A stretch of DNA of 64,000 nt from Salibacter halophilus (GTDB lineage: Bacteria; Bacteroidota; Bacteroidia; Flavobacteriales_G; Salibacteraceae): positions 234,028 to 298,027 of the forward strand of contig NZ_WACR01000005.1 of assembly GCF_008806325.1 (NCBI RefSeq), read 5' to 3'. The notes below the pieces were generated by a model. The model was given only the letters and a program-made list of their open reading frames with translations. It did no database searches and was not told the DNA's origin. Every line of letters begins with the position of its first letter. Positions within the stretch are counted from its first letter, which is position 1. Positions 32,260-41,786 of this stretch are shown here, piece after piece. Position numbers and translations under genes: made by a program.

Positions 32260-34635
32260 ATGAGATCTTATATAATTGTTGCAGTATTACTATTGACAAG
32301 TCAATTTAACTGTTTCGGTCAGATCACGATCAATGGACAAATTAGCAATACAAAGGGCGAACCGCTACCCTTATCTTCCATTCAGGTAGTAAAAACTAAC
32401 AAGGGAACAACAGCCGATGAAAACGGAAATTTCAATCTGAAACTCGAGAAAGGAAAATGGACTCTCGCGGCTAGTTTCATGGGATATAAAAAGGTTGAAA
32501 AAGAAATTCAAATCAACAACTCTCCTATTGAAGTAAACTTTCAACTCCAAAGAGATCTTTTAGGACTCAATGAAGTATCGGTAACCGCTACACGATCAGA
32601 AGTCCCAGTTTATGAAGCACCAGTAATCGTCAACCAAATCGACTCCAAAGTCCTCGAAAACACCCAATCGCTAAGTATCTCTGAAGGACTCAGTTTTTCT
32701 CCGGGATTACGACTTGAAAACAATTGTCAAAACTGTGGCTTTACCCAACTACGAATGAACGGACTGGATGGCGCATACTCCCAAATACTGATAAATGGAC
32801 GCCCCATTTTTTCGGCTCTGACCGGAGTATACGGACTCGATATGATTCCCTCAAACATGGTTGAAAAAATTGAAGTTGTTCGCGGAGGCGGAAGTGCTCT
32901 TTATGGTGGAAATGCAATTGCCGGAACAGTCAACATCATAACAAAAGACCCTTATGAAAACACCTTTGAAGTTGGTACAAATTACGGTTTAATCAATGGT
33001 GAATCTGCCGATAGAACATTTCACGCTAACGGCACCATAGTCAGTGAAGACTATAAAAAAGGCATAAGTCTTTACGCAATGGATCGCAGTAGAGATCACT
33101 GGGACGCAAATGGAGATGGTTTCTCTGAAATAACCGAGATTGAAAACACAACATTTGGATTTGACGCTTATTACAAACCAACCTCTGAAACACGAATAAA
33201 AGCTAACCTATTCAGTATTAGAGAATACAGAAGAGGAGGAAATGACTTTGACTTAATGCCACATCAGGCAGATGTAGCTGAAAAACTCGATCACAATATC
33301 ATTGGAGGCGGTTTATCTTATGAACGATTTTCAAAGAGCTACGAGCACAAAATATCAATTTATGGAAGTGGTCAGCTAACCAACAGAGATAGCTATTATG
33401 GAGCTGGAGGCAGAGTAATCGGTAATAATGACACGCTAACTGAAAGTGATCTCCTGGCAATAAATGCATACGGGAACAGCAACGATATTGCAGCCGTTGG
33501 AGGCGCCCAGTACACATTCGATCCAAATGATCAATGGATGATTATAGCCGGATCTGAATATCAATACAACAATGTAGAAGATAATATGCCTGGCTACAAC
33601 CGCGAAATTAATCAAACAGTTGGAACAATTGGTAATTACGGTCAGATCCAGTACAACCCAATATCAAAACTCGCAATCCTTGCCGGTGCCAGATACGATA
33701 TTATCAATATAAATGGAGATTACAATTTCAATGGATACCTTCTTGACAATACCGAAAACCTCAATGTCCTGGTTCCTAGGTTATCCGTAAAATATGACTT
33801 TCTCGAAAACTTTAAACTTCGTTTGAGCTATGCGCAGGGATACAGAGCTCCACAAGCATTTGATGAAGACCTCCACATTGAAACAGTAGGAGGCGCAGCC
33901 CGATTCACTAGAATCTCCCCTAACCTCGCAACAGAAAAATCAAACAGTTATACAGCGAGTTTGAATTACACCATTTTTAAAGATAACCTCCAGGCAAATT
34001 TTGTTTTAGAAGGTTTTGTAACTGATCTAAAAAACCAATTTATAACCACTAACCAAAGAGAATTGCCAAACGGAGTAGCAATTGTCACAAAAAGAAACGG
34101 GAATGGAGCCTACGTTTATGGCTCAAACATAGAAGCCAATGTTGCATTAGCCGATAAATTCTCAATCCAAACTGGTGCAACTATTCAGGAAGCAACATAT
34201 AAAAGTCAGGAAGTTATTTGGGACCCAACATCAAGTGATCAAACACAAGAAGCAGTAACAACTGGTCAGATCCTGAGAACACCAAGCGTGTACGGCTTCC
34301 TATCAGCCAGTTACAACATCACCCAATCTTTCACTGGATCAGTTAGCGGTGTGTACACTGGTTCGATGCTTACCCCGCATATTATCAACCCGTCAAACGA
34401 GTACACCATACTGGAAAAAACACCTGATTTCACAGAAATAAACCTAAAACTCTCCTATGATCTTCATTTTAGTGATAAAGAAAACACACACCTTATATTC
34501 TTTGCCGGAGTGCAAAACATATTAAACTCCTATCAAAATGATTTTGATAAAGGTCCTAATCGTGATGCAGGATATGTATATGGGCCTTCCAGACCTCGTA
34601 CTTATTTTGCTGGAATAAAATTTGGGTTAGAATAA
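32260..34635 (+). CDS. TonB-dependent receptor with carboxypeptidase-regulatory-like domain
   Basis: A 791-aa outer-membrane receptor. Signal peptide (LLLTSQFNCFGQ), regulatory-like domain (ITINGQISNTKGEPLPLSSI), TonB-box region (LGLNEVSVTATRSEVPVY), a plug with ENNCQNCGFTQLRMNGLDG and VEVVRGGGSALYGGNAIAG-like motif (here KIEVVRGGGSALYG), and a barrel ending KFGLE. Two cysteines in NCQNCGF near residue 155 are unusual in plugs and could form a disulfide or bind a metal. It lies just after susCD but has its own promoter and no SusD. Substrate unknown. Confidence 0.92.
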   Translation: MRSYIIVAVLLLTSQFNCFGQITINGQISNTKGEPLPLSSIQVVKTNKGTTADENGNFNLKLEKGKWTLAASFMGYKKVEKEIQINNSPIEVNFQLQRDLLGLNEVSVTATRSEVPVYEAPVIVNQIDSKVLENTQSLSISEGLSFSPGLRLENNCQNCGFTQLRMNGLDGAYSQILINGRPIFSALTGVYGLDMIPSNMVEKIEVVRGGGSALYGGNAIAGTVNIITKDPYENTFEVGTNYGLINGESADRTFHANGTIVSEDYKKGISLYAMDRSRDHWDANGDGFSEITEIENTTFGFDAYYKPTSETRIKANLFSIREYRRGGNDFDLMPHQADVAEKLDHNIIGGGLSYERFSKSYEHKISIYGSGQLTNRDSYYGAGGRVIGNNDTLTESDLLAINAYGNSNDIAAVGGAQYTFDPNDQWMIIAGSEYQYNNVEDNMPGYNREINQTVGTIGNYGQIQYNPISKLAILAGARYDIININGDYNFNGYLLDNTENLNVLVPRLSVKYDFLENFKLRLSYAQGYRAPQAFDEDLHIETVGGAARFTRISPNLATEKSNSYTASLNYTIFKDNLQANFVLEGFVTDLKNQFITTNQRELPNGVAIVTKRNGNGAYVYGSNIEANVALADKFSIQTGATIQEATYKSQEVIWDPTSSDQTQEAVTTGQILRTPSVYGFLSASYNITQSFTGSVSGVYTGSMLTPHIINPSNEYTILEKTPDFTEINLKLSYDLHFSDKENTHLIFFAGVQNILNSYQNDFDKGPNRDAGYVYGPSRPRTYFAGIKFGLE

Positions 34636-34882
34636 TTGTAGCCAAAAAAACATATAAATATTCCCCACAACGAATTACGCCAAATTATATTTCAAATAGT
34701 GGCATTAAAAACAACAATAGCCTTATAGATTTTTATTTCTCAGACACTTAGATACAACTCTTTTTTATTTTTTTAAATTCAACAATTATCTGTTTTAATT
34801 CTGAATATATTCTTTTCGTAAAATTTTATTTTGGTGTATAGTTTTATTTTAATAATTTGCAGCGTTAACAAATCCTAAAATA

Positions 34883-37738
34883 ATGTTTATGAGAAGAAAA
34901 AATTACTTTAATCGAGAAAGGCTGGGAATATCTTCCTTGTTAAAAGGAACTGTTCTTTCAGCTCTTCTGTTCTTGTCTGCTGTAGGTTTTAGCCAATGCT
35001 ATTATACAGTGGAGCTCTATGATTCATTCGGTGACGGATGGAACGGTAACGATTTAGAAATCAACTGGGGCTCAAATAATCAAACAGTAACATTGGGATC
35101 AGGTAGTTTTGATACAATCATGGTCCCTGTTTACAATGGAATGCCATTTTCATTGGACTACTTAGGTGGTGGAAGCTTTAATAGTGAAGTATCATTTGCA
35201 TTACTTGACGATGCAGGAACAACTTTATATACCTCTCCAAGTGGACCAAGCACAGGAATTGCTTATTCACAAAACGTTTCTGGATGTCCGACATGTACAT
35301 ACACTTTAGAATTATACGATTCTTTTGGAGATGGATGGAATGGAAACGATATTGAAGTGACTACCGGTAGTAATAGTCAAACTTACACTCTTGGTTCAGG
35401 TTCATTCACTTCAATTAATATAACTGTATCTACTGGGCTTCCTATTACTCTTGACTATTTAGGTGGTGGATCATTTAATAGTGAAGTATCATTTTCACTG
35501 TTTGACGCTAGTGGCGGAACGCTTTACGCTTCTCCATCAGGACCAAGTACAGGTATAGCATATTCTTCTAATGCTTCCTGTCCTCAATGTCCGGCTCCAT
35601 CTAACATTACATTTTCAAACATAACTTCAACATCTGCAACAGTTTCTTGGACAGGTAACGGAAGTAATTTTGAATATGCTGTTGTTCCGGCAGGTAGCCC
35701 TGCACCAACTTCTGGTACAGCAGTTACATCTTCATCAGTAACAATTTCTACTGGATTGTCAGCTGCTTCAAGCTATGATTTTTATGTGCTAGAAGTATGT
35801 GGAGGTCCAGCCGGGAATTCTGCATGGTCAGGTCCGCACTTCTTCCAAACAGCAATTCAGTTTCCACAAGGAACTAATTGTACTGTAGGTTATGATTCAC
35901 TGCTTTTTGAAGAAGAGTTTAACTCTTTGACAAACTGGACTAACTCACCTGCAGAATGGAATACAAACAGTGGTACTACCGGTTCAAGTAATACAGGTCC
36001 AAGTGGAGCTCAAAGCGGCTTTAGTTATGCCTACGTTGAAACATCAGGTTTCTACAATTCAACTACTGACTTAACTTCGCCTCTCATTGAGTTGAGTAAT
36101 TTTGGTGGTGACGCAGAATTGACTTTTTGGATGCACGCTTATGGTGCTCAAATTGGAACTCTAGATGTAGATATTGCTACTTCTCAATCTGGTCCTTACA
36201 CGACAGAATTTACATGGAGTGGTCAATTTCAAACTGATGAAACAGATCCGTGGCAACACATTGGTGTTGATTTGAGCTCTTATGTTGGGCAGGATATTTA
36301 TGTGAGATTCTCTTACACATCAGGTTCGTCATTTACAAGTGATATCGCTATTGATCAGGTACGTGTGAACGCTTGCTTTGACTGCTCTTATCTTTCAGTT
36401 GATTTAGGTAATGATACTACTTACTGTGCTAATCAGGGTATCTCTTTACCGCTTGATGCCGGTGCAGCTGATAGTTATATGTGGAGTACAAATGAAACAA
36501 CACAATCTATAACTGTTGATACTGCTGGATCTTATTCAGTAACAAAAGATGTTGCAGGTTGCCCTGTTTCTGATACTATTGAGTTGTTCACAACCCCATT
36601 TATCAATTTAGATCTTGGTCCAGATACAAGCTATTGTGCTGATGAAAGCATTAACCTTTCATTAAATGCACAAAACCCAACTGCATCATTTTTATGGACT
36701 GATAGTACAACATCCCAATTCTACACTGTAGATACAGCCGGTATCTATACTGTTACAGTTACAGATACAAATGGTTGTTCTACTTCTGATGGTGTTTATG
36801 TTGTTGAACACCAAATTCCGAATGTTGTATTACCTGCTGATTCTGACTATTGTGCAGATCAAACAATTGCTTACACACTTAACGCAGGAAATCCATTAGC
36901 TACAGGCTACCTATGGCAGGATAATTCAACAAACCAAACATTTACAGCTACTACAGCTGGTACGTATTGGGTTGAGGTTACTGACATGAATGGTTGTACT
37001 AATGCTGACACAATGGAGATTATTGAGGATCCATTACCAGTTGTAAACCTCGGAAATGATACATCTTATTGTGATTCTGAAGATTTCAATATCACTTTAG
37101 ATGCTGACAATCCAACGGCAGACTTCTGGTGGAATGATGGATCTGACGATCAAACACTACTGGTAAATTCTAATGGAACCTATTGGGTTGAAGTGACCAG
37201 TACTCAAAACTGTGTGAATTCTGATACACTTGTTGTTATCGAAAACCAGAGTCCGGAAGTTGACCTTGGTAATGACACTGTTCTTTCACCAGGTTACACA
37301 ATTACCTTACATGCCGGTAATGCTGGAAATTATCTTTGGAATGATGGCAGTACTGATACTACCAGAACAGTTTCATGGGGAGATATTCCAGGTGAGTTTT
37401 CTGTACAGGTAATCAGTGATGATGGTTGTATTAATGCAGACTTCATCTACATAGATGCTAATACAGGAATTGAAGAAGTTGTAAATGGTGATATCAAGGT
37501 TTATCCAAATCCAACAAGAGATAATGCTAATATCGACATGAACCTCAAAGAAAGTGGTGAAATGACGATCGAAGTTTATAGCTTATCAGGTCAATTATTA
37601 CAACAACAACAAGTTGGTGCTACTGCAGGTCATCAAGTTGTACCTGTTGATCTTTCAAGAGTTGAAAGTGGAATGTATATTATTAACTTAAAGTTAAATA
37701 ACGAAAGAATTGCAAACTTTAACATCACAAAGATGTAA
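34883..37738 (+). CDS. Large T9SS adhesin, Ig-like repeats and C-terminal sorting domain
   Basis: A 951-aa secreted protein. Signal peptide (LSALLFLSAVGFSQ); two tandem beta domains, each beginning with YT-ELYDSFGDGWNGND and ending in SPSGPSTGIAYS (about 36-130 and 136-230); a fibronectin-III domain (about 238-325); a MAM-like jelly roll (about 345-490); five Ig-like repeats of about 75 residues opening with LGNDTTYC or similar (about 495-860); and a type A T9SS sorting domain with KVYPNPTRDN to INLKLNNERIANFNITKM. The C-terminal half shares a near-identical DNA tract with the next gene. A nearby ATG at 34889 is an alternative start. Confidence 0.9.
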   Translation: MFMRRKNYFNRERLGISSLLKGTVLSALLFLSAVGFSQCYYTVELYDSFGDGWNGNDLEINWGSNNQTVTLGSGSFDTIMVPVYNGMPFSLDYLGGGSFNSEVSFALLDDAGTTLYTSPSGPSTGIAYSQNVSGCPTCTYTLELYDSFGDGWNGNDIEVTTGSNSQTYTLGSGSFTSINITVSTGLPITLDYLGGGSFNSEVSFSLFDASGGTLYASPSGPSTGIAYSSNASCPQCPAPSNITFSNITSTSATVSWTGNGSNFEYAVVPAGSPAPTSGTAVTSSSVTISTGLSAASSYDFYVLEVCGGPAGNSAWSGPHFFQTAIQFPQGTNCTVGYDSLLFEEEFNSLTNWTNSPAEWNTNSGTTGSSNTGPSGAQSGFSYAYVETSGFYNSTTDLTSPLIELSNFGGDAELTFWMHAYGAQIGTLDVDIATSQSGPYTTEFTWSGQFQTDETDPWQHIGVDLSSYVGQDIYVRFSYTSGSSFTSDIAIDQVRVNACFDCSYLSVDLGNDTTYCANQGISLPLDAGAADSYMWSTNETTQSITVDTAGSYSVTKDVAGCPVSDTIELFTTPFINLDLGPDTSYCADESINLSLNAQNPTASFLWTDSTTSQFYTVDTAGIYTVTVTDTNGCSTSDGVYVVEHQIPNVVLPADSDYCADQTIAYTLNAGNPLATGYLWQDNSTNQTFTATTAGTYWVEVTDMNGCTNADTMEIIEDPLPVVNLGNDTSYCDSEDFNITLDADNPTADFWWNDGSDDQTLLVNSNGTYWVEVTSTQNCVNSDTLVVIENQSPEVDLGNDTVLSPGYTITLHAGNAGNYLWNDGSTDTTRTVSWGDIPGEFSVQVISDDGCINADFIYIDANTGIEEVVNGDIKVYPNPTRDNANIDMNLKESGEMTIEVYSLSGQLLQQQQVGATAGHQVVPVDLSRVESGMYIINLKLNNERIANFNITKM
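36872..37228 (+). repeat. Near-identical tract shared with 39833-40189
   Basis: The 357 bases aligned to 39833-40189 with offset 2961 differ at 11 positions by my count (about 97% identity), while the adjoining sequence on both sides differs at many synonymous sites. The tract covers parts of two Ig-like repeats. Confidence 0.85.
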
Positions 37739-37760
37739 TTGAGTGATATATTATTCTTTT

Positions 37761-37792
37761 AAAAGGAGCCATGGAATCATGGCTCCTTTTTT
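37761..37792 (+). terminator. Intrinsic terminator of the first adhesin gene
   Basis: AAGGAGCCATG pairs with CATGGCTCCTT around a GAAT loop and is followed by six T. Confidence 0.9.
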
Positions 37793-37924
37793 ATTTAAAA
37801 CAATTTTAATATTTCTATGTTGCAACTAAACAAAAAGATATTCCGTCTAACTAGTGTAAAACAGAATTATAATATTCAATAAAATCTTTCATAGATTAGC
37901 AAAAATTCTAAAATTTAATTGTGT

Positions 37925-40699
37925 ATGAGAACAAGTTACAACTTCTTCAAAAAGGTGAAGAAAGGTATTCTATATAGTACTTTTCTGTCTGCCTCTATGT
38001 TCATTGGTAATGATTTAATTTCCCAATGTACACAAACTGCACCGGTAATTGAATCATTTGACGGAAGCTCAACCCCAACATGCTGGAGTGAAAGTGGTTC
38101 TACATCATGGGATTATTCAACAAACTCCGGTTATGCTTCAGGAAGTGCAGGTGATCACACTGGCAATGGAGGAAATTATGCATGGATGGACGGATCGTCT
38201 AACAGTGGCGCTAATGATATTAGTACTTTGACATCACCGATGATTGATGTGTCTACATTAAATGTTCCTCAACTACGTTTTTATGTATTTAGTCATAACA
38301 CGAACTCTACAGGCTACAACACGCTTGAGGTTGAATTTCATGACGGTACAAGTTGGTCTAATGTGTATACTAATCAATCAGATTTAGGACCTGCATGGCA
38401 TGAAGTAACAGTTGATTTATCAACATTTACTATCTCTGGTAATGTTCAGGTAAGATTTACAGTAATAGGAAACGCATCAGGATTTACCTTTTATAATGAT
38501 ATCTTATTAGATGATATTGAGATTAGAGAAACTCCAACTTGTCCAGCGCCAGACAATATTAGCATCACTAATATTTCCTTTTCTTCAGCTGACTTTTCTT
38601 GGACAGGTGGAGCTAATAACTATGAGGTTGTTGCTGTTCCTTCTGGTAATCCTTTGCCCGGTTCTGGAGATCCCGTTACAGGAACTAATACTACTATTTC
38701 ACAATTAAACCCTGCTACGGGTTATGATTTTTACGTTCGTGAAATATGTGGTCCTAACGATACTTCATTGTGGGACGGACCTCATTTCTTCCAAACTGAT
38801 ATTCAACCTGCTCAGGGAATTTCCTGTACTACAGGTAATGCTACAGTAATGTTTTCTGATGAAATGAACTCTCAGGGACAATGGACAGGTGATATTGGCT
38901 CATCCACAGGTCAATGGCAATACAATACAGGAAGTACATCATCATCTAATACAGGTCCTTCAGGAGCTTACAGTGGTAGCAGCTACATTCATTTTGAAGG
39001 CTCTGGTGGAAGCGGTACTGTTAACTCAATTTTTGCACCTGCTATTGATTTAACCAATGCAGTGAACGATGCTGAACTTTCATTTTGGATGCATGCTTAC
39101 GGTAGTGATATGGGAACTCTTGATGTAAGTGTAGCTACATCTCCAGGTGGCCCATACACAAATGAATTCTCATGGTCTGGCCAATTGCAAAACAGCAGTT
39201 TTGCTCCATGGCAAAGTGTAGGTATTGACTTAAGTTCATACATTGGACAAACGATCTATCTACAATTCACATACACTAGTGTTGGGACGTATGAAGCTGA
39301 TATGTCACTTGATTTAATTGAAGTGAATGCTTGTGTTCCTTGTTCTACATTTAGCTTAGATTTAGGTAACGATACTACATATTGTGCTAACGATGGAATT
39401 TCATGGGAAATTGATGCTGGTCCAGGTTCAAGCTTTAACTGGTCAACAGGTTCTTCAGCACAAATTGATACAATTGATACTGCTGGTACTTTTTGGCTTG
39501 AAAAGACGTTAAATAACGGTTGTATTGTTGATGATACAGTTAATGTTGTTGAATATCCATTTATCAACCTTGATTTAGGTCCTGACACAAGCTACTGTGC
39601 AGATGAAAGTATCAACCTTACGTTAAACGCTCAAAACCCAACTGCTAGTTATCTTTGGTCAGATAGTTCTACTTCTCAATTTTACACCTTAGACACTGCT
39701 GGAATCTATTCTGTAACTGTTACAGATAGTAATAACTGTTCAGCAACAGATGGTGTATATGTTGTAGAACATCAAATACCAAATGTTGTCCTACCTGCAG
39801 ATTCTGACTATTGCGCAGATCAAACTATTGCATACACACTTAACGCAGGAAATCCATTAGCTACAGGCTATCTATGGCAGGATAACTCAACAAACCAAAC
39901 ATTCACAGCTACTACAGCTGGTACGTATTGGGTTGAGGTTACTGACATTAATGGTTGTACTAATGCTGATACAATGGATATCATTGAGGATCCATTACCA
40001 GTTGTAAACCTCGGAAATGATACATCTTATTGTGATTCTGAAGATTTCAATATCACTTTAGATGCTGACAATCCAACGGCTGACTTCTGGTGGAATGATG
40101 GATCTGACGATCAAACTCTACTGGTAAATTCTAATGGAACTTACTGGGTTGAAGTGACCAGTACTCAAAACTGTGTGAATTCTGATACAATTACAGTTGT
40201 TGAGAATGCTAGTCCTGAAGTTGATCTTGGAAATGATACAATGTTAGCTCCTGGATACACTATAACGCTTGATGCAGGTGACGCAGGAAACTATCTATGG
40301 TTTGATGGTAGTACAGATACAACTAAGACTATTACCTGGGAAGATGTTCCCGGTGAATTCTCTGTACAGGTTGAAAGCGCTGATGGATGTGTAAATGCTG
40401 ATCTAATTTTCATTGATGCAAACACTGGTATCAGTGATAGAGTTGAAGGAGATATTTCTATCTACCCAAATCCAACTCGTGATAACGTAAATCTTGATGT
40501 AAACCTTAAGAAGGGCGGAGAAATGACTGTTGAAGTTTACAGTCTTTCTGGTCAGTTATTAGATCAACAACAAGTTGGTGCTAATGCAGGTCATCAGATT
40601 ATTCCTGTTAACCTCAACAAGGTTGAAAGTGGAATGTATATTATCAACGTAAAACTTGACAATGAAGAACTAACAAACTTCAAAATCACTAAGATGTAA
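37925..40699 (+). CDS. Large T9SS adhesin, paralog of the preceding gene
   Basis: A 924-aa secreted protein. A signal peptide ends near NDLISQC; a first MAM-like domain (about 30-200), a fibronectin-III domain (about 205-290), a second MAM-like domain (about 300-480), five Ig-like repeats (about 485-835) and a type A T9SS sorting domain (ISIYPNPTRDN to VKLDNEELTNFKITKM). The N-terminal tandem DSFGDGW domains of its paralog are replaced by a MAM-like domain, so the pair arose by duplication with shuffling of the N-terminal part. I start at ATG 37925; a TTG precedes it at 37919. Confidence 0.9.
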   Translation: MRTSYNFFKKVKKGILYSTFLSASMFIGNDLISQCTQTAPVIESFDGSSTPTCWSESGSTSWDYSTNSGYASGSAGDHTGNGGNYAWMDGSSNSGANDISTLTSPMIDVSTLNVPQLRFYVFSHNTNSTGYNTLEVEFHDGTSWSNVYTNQSDLGPAWHEVTVDLSTFTISGNVQVRFTVIGNASGFTFYNDILLDDIEIRETPTCPAPDNISITNISFSSADFSWTGGANNYEVVAVPSGNPLPGSGDPVTGTNTTISQLNPATGYDFYVREICGPNDTSLWDGPHFFQTDIQPAQGISCTTGNATVMFSDEMNSQGQWTGDIGSSTGQWQYNTGSTSSSNTGPSGAYSGSSYIHFEGSGGSGTVNSIFAPAIDLTNAVNDAELSFWMHAYGSDMGTLDVSVATSPGGPYTNEFSWSGQLQNSSFAPWQSVGIDLSSYIGQTIYLQFTYTSVGTYEADMSLDLIEVNACVPCSTFSLDLGNDTTYCANDGISWEIDAGPGSSFNWSTGSSAQIDTIDTAGTFWLEKTLNNGCIVDDTVNVVEYPFINLDLGPDTSYCADESINLTLNAQNPTASYLWSDSSTSQFYTLDTAGIYSVTVTDSNNCSATDGVYVVEHQIPNVVLPADSDYCADQTIAYTLNAGNPLATGYLWQDNSTNQTFTATTAGTYWVEVTDINGCTNADTMDIIEDPLPVVNLGNDTSYCDSEDFNITLDADNPTADFWWNDGSDDQTLLVNSNGTYWVEVTSTQNCVNSDTITVVENASPEVDLGNDTMLAPGYTITLDAGDAGNYLWFDGSTDTTKTITWEDVPGEFSVQVESADGCVNADLIFIDANTGISDRVEGDISIYPNPTRDNVNLDVNLKKGGEMTVEVYSLSGQLLDQQQVGANAGHQIIPVNLNKVESGMYIINVKLDNEELTNFKITKM
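39833..40189 (+). repeat. Near-identical tract shared with 36872-37228
   Basis: Partner of the tract at 36872-37228, about 97% identical over 357 bases. Protein identity continues beyond the tract, but the DNA there differs at many third positions, so the tract boundary is sharp. Confidence 0.85.
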
Positions 40700-40722
40700 G
40701 AAGTTGTAATAGAGTTCAAACT

Positions 40723-40757
40723 AAAAAGCCGATCAAAGTGTTTTGATCGGCTTTTTT
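40723..40757 (+). terminator. Intrinsic terminator of the second adhesin gene
   Basis: AAAGCCGATCAAA pairs with TTTGATCGGCTTT around a GTG loop and is followed by more T. Confidence 0.9.
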
Positions 40758-40797
40758 AGTTTGTAATAAACTTTTAATCCTCTTCATTTCCTATACA

Positions 40798-41049
40798 CCT
40801 GAGTTCGCTTTATAGTTTAGGATTCAAACCACATATAAATAGTGAGTTTCGACTAAAAGCAAGGAAAGTATAGCGGGCTATATTGACGAGTTTTTTAGGA
40901 AGAAAATGGCTGTTTATATGTGGTGTTTCCAAAGAAGTCACTAATACTGCGTTTCTTTTGCTCAATTTAGCCCGCTAAATTTTCACAAAAAAGCCTTGTC
41001 TAGTGGCTTCTTTGAATATTTGAATCTATAAATAATAATCGAACTCAGG
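40798..41049. repeat. Composite inverted-repeat element (possible MITE or structured RNA)
   Basis: About 250 bp without coding capacity. Terminal arms CCTGAGTTCG (40798-40807) and CGAACTCAGG (41040-41049) are inverted, as are GATTCAAA (40821) and TTTGAATC (41019). Inside are two further hairpins: ACCACATATAAA/TTTATATGTGGT (40828-40839 and 40913-40924) and CAAAGAAGTCACTA/TAGTGGCTTCTTTG (40930-40943 and 41001-41014, one mismatch). Their cores are palindromes TATAGCGGGCTATA (40869-40882) and TTTAGCCCGCTAAA (40966-40979), which are complementary to each other. The right arm contains the stop codon of the neighbouring gene, at 41045. Confidence 0.75.
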
Positions 41050-41659
41050 TTATACCAAAAGCAATGTAGAGTTGAGCAACTGAGTTTTTTGAGTCACCTA
41101 GCTGAATCTCTGCAACATTACTTTGTGCAATTTCACTTAGGCCTCTACTGTATCTTACTCCTATTTGAATGGGTTCAAAATTAGCTGCAACTCCTGCAAC
41201 TAATCCATAATCAACAGAATGAAAATTATCTCTATCTAATTCCTGAAATCCACTTACTATACTATTGCTGTAGTCTGTATTGGCTGATATCAAATAAGAG
41301 GCATATCCACCAGCTTGCAAAACCAAAAACTCTCCCAGTTCTACTGATGCGAGAACAGGCAGGTCGATGTAATTCAAATTGAATCTCACATCCTGGTTAA
41401 AGATTCCATTGTAATAGGCATGAGCACCTTTTGTAGAAAAAAGCAACTCAGGCTGAATGAGAAACTTATCGTCAATATGGATTTGACCATAAAAACCTGC
41501 ATGATAACCAATTCTCATATTTTCATCGTCAACATTATCGATGTATAGATTACTCATATTTAAACCGCCTTTGATACCTCCAGAGACTTCTTGTGCTTGA
41601 GTAGTTTGAATATTAGAAATAAAACAAAACGCTGTTAAAATGATCATTAATCTTTTCAT
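41045..41659 (-). CDS. Outer membrane beta-barrel protein (PorT-like)
   Basis: A 204-aa secreted barrel. The signal peptide (MKRLMIILTAFCFISNIQ) is followed by EVSGGIKGGLNMSNLYID, then amphipathic strands (IGYHAGFYGQIHID, LIQPELLFSTKGA, NYIDLPVLASVEL) and a final strand QLYIAFGI, as in the OMP_b-brl_2 family of Bacteroidota. The last codons and the stop at 41045 fall in the terminal arm of the inverted-repeat element, so the C-terminus may have been altered by its insertion. The function is unknown; homologs include T9SS-related PorT and porin-like proteins. Confidence 0.85.
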   Translation of the reverse strand: MKRLMIILTAFCFISNIQTTQAQEVSGGIKGGLNMSNLYIDNVDDENMRIGYHAGFYGQIHIDDKFLIQPELLFSTKGAHAYYNGIFNQDVRFNLNYIDLPVLASVELGEFLVLQAGGYASYLISANTDYSNSIVSGFQELDRDNFHSVDYGLVAGVAANFEPIQIGVRYSRGLSEIAQSNVAEIQLGDSKNSVAQLYIAFGIT

Positions 41660-41786
41660 AACTGTACAATTTTAAACTATATATCGAGAAAATTGTACCA
41701 GTTACTACTTGGCTGAATACCAAACACTAAACAATAATACGTGTATTATTTACACTCGTTAATTGTTGTTTTTTGGGTATTAGAAT

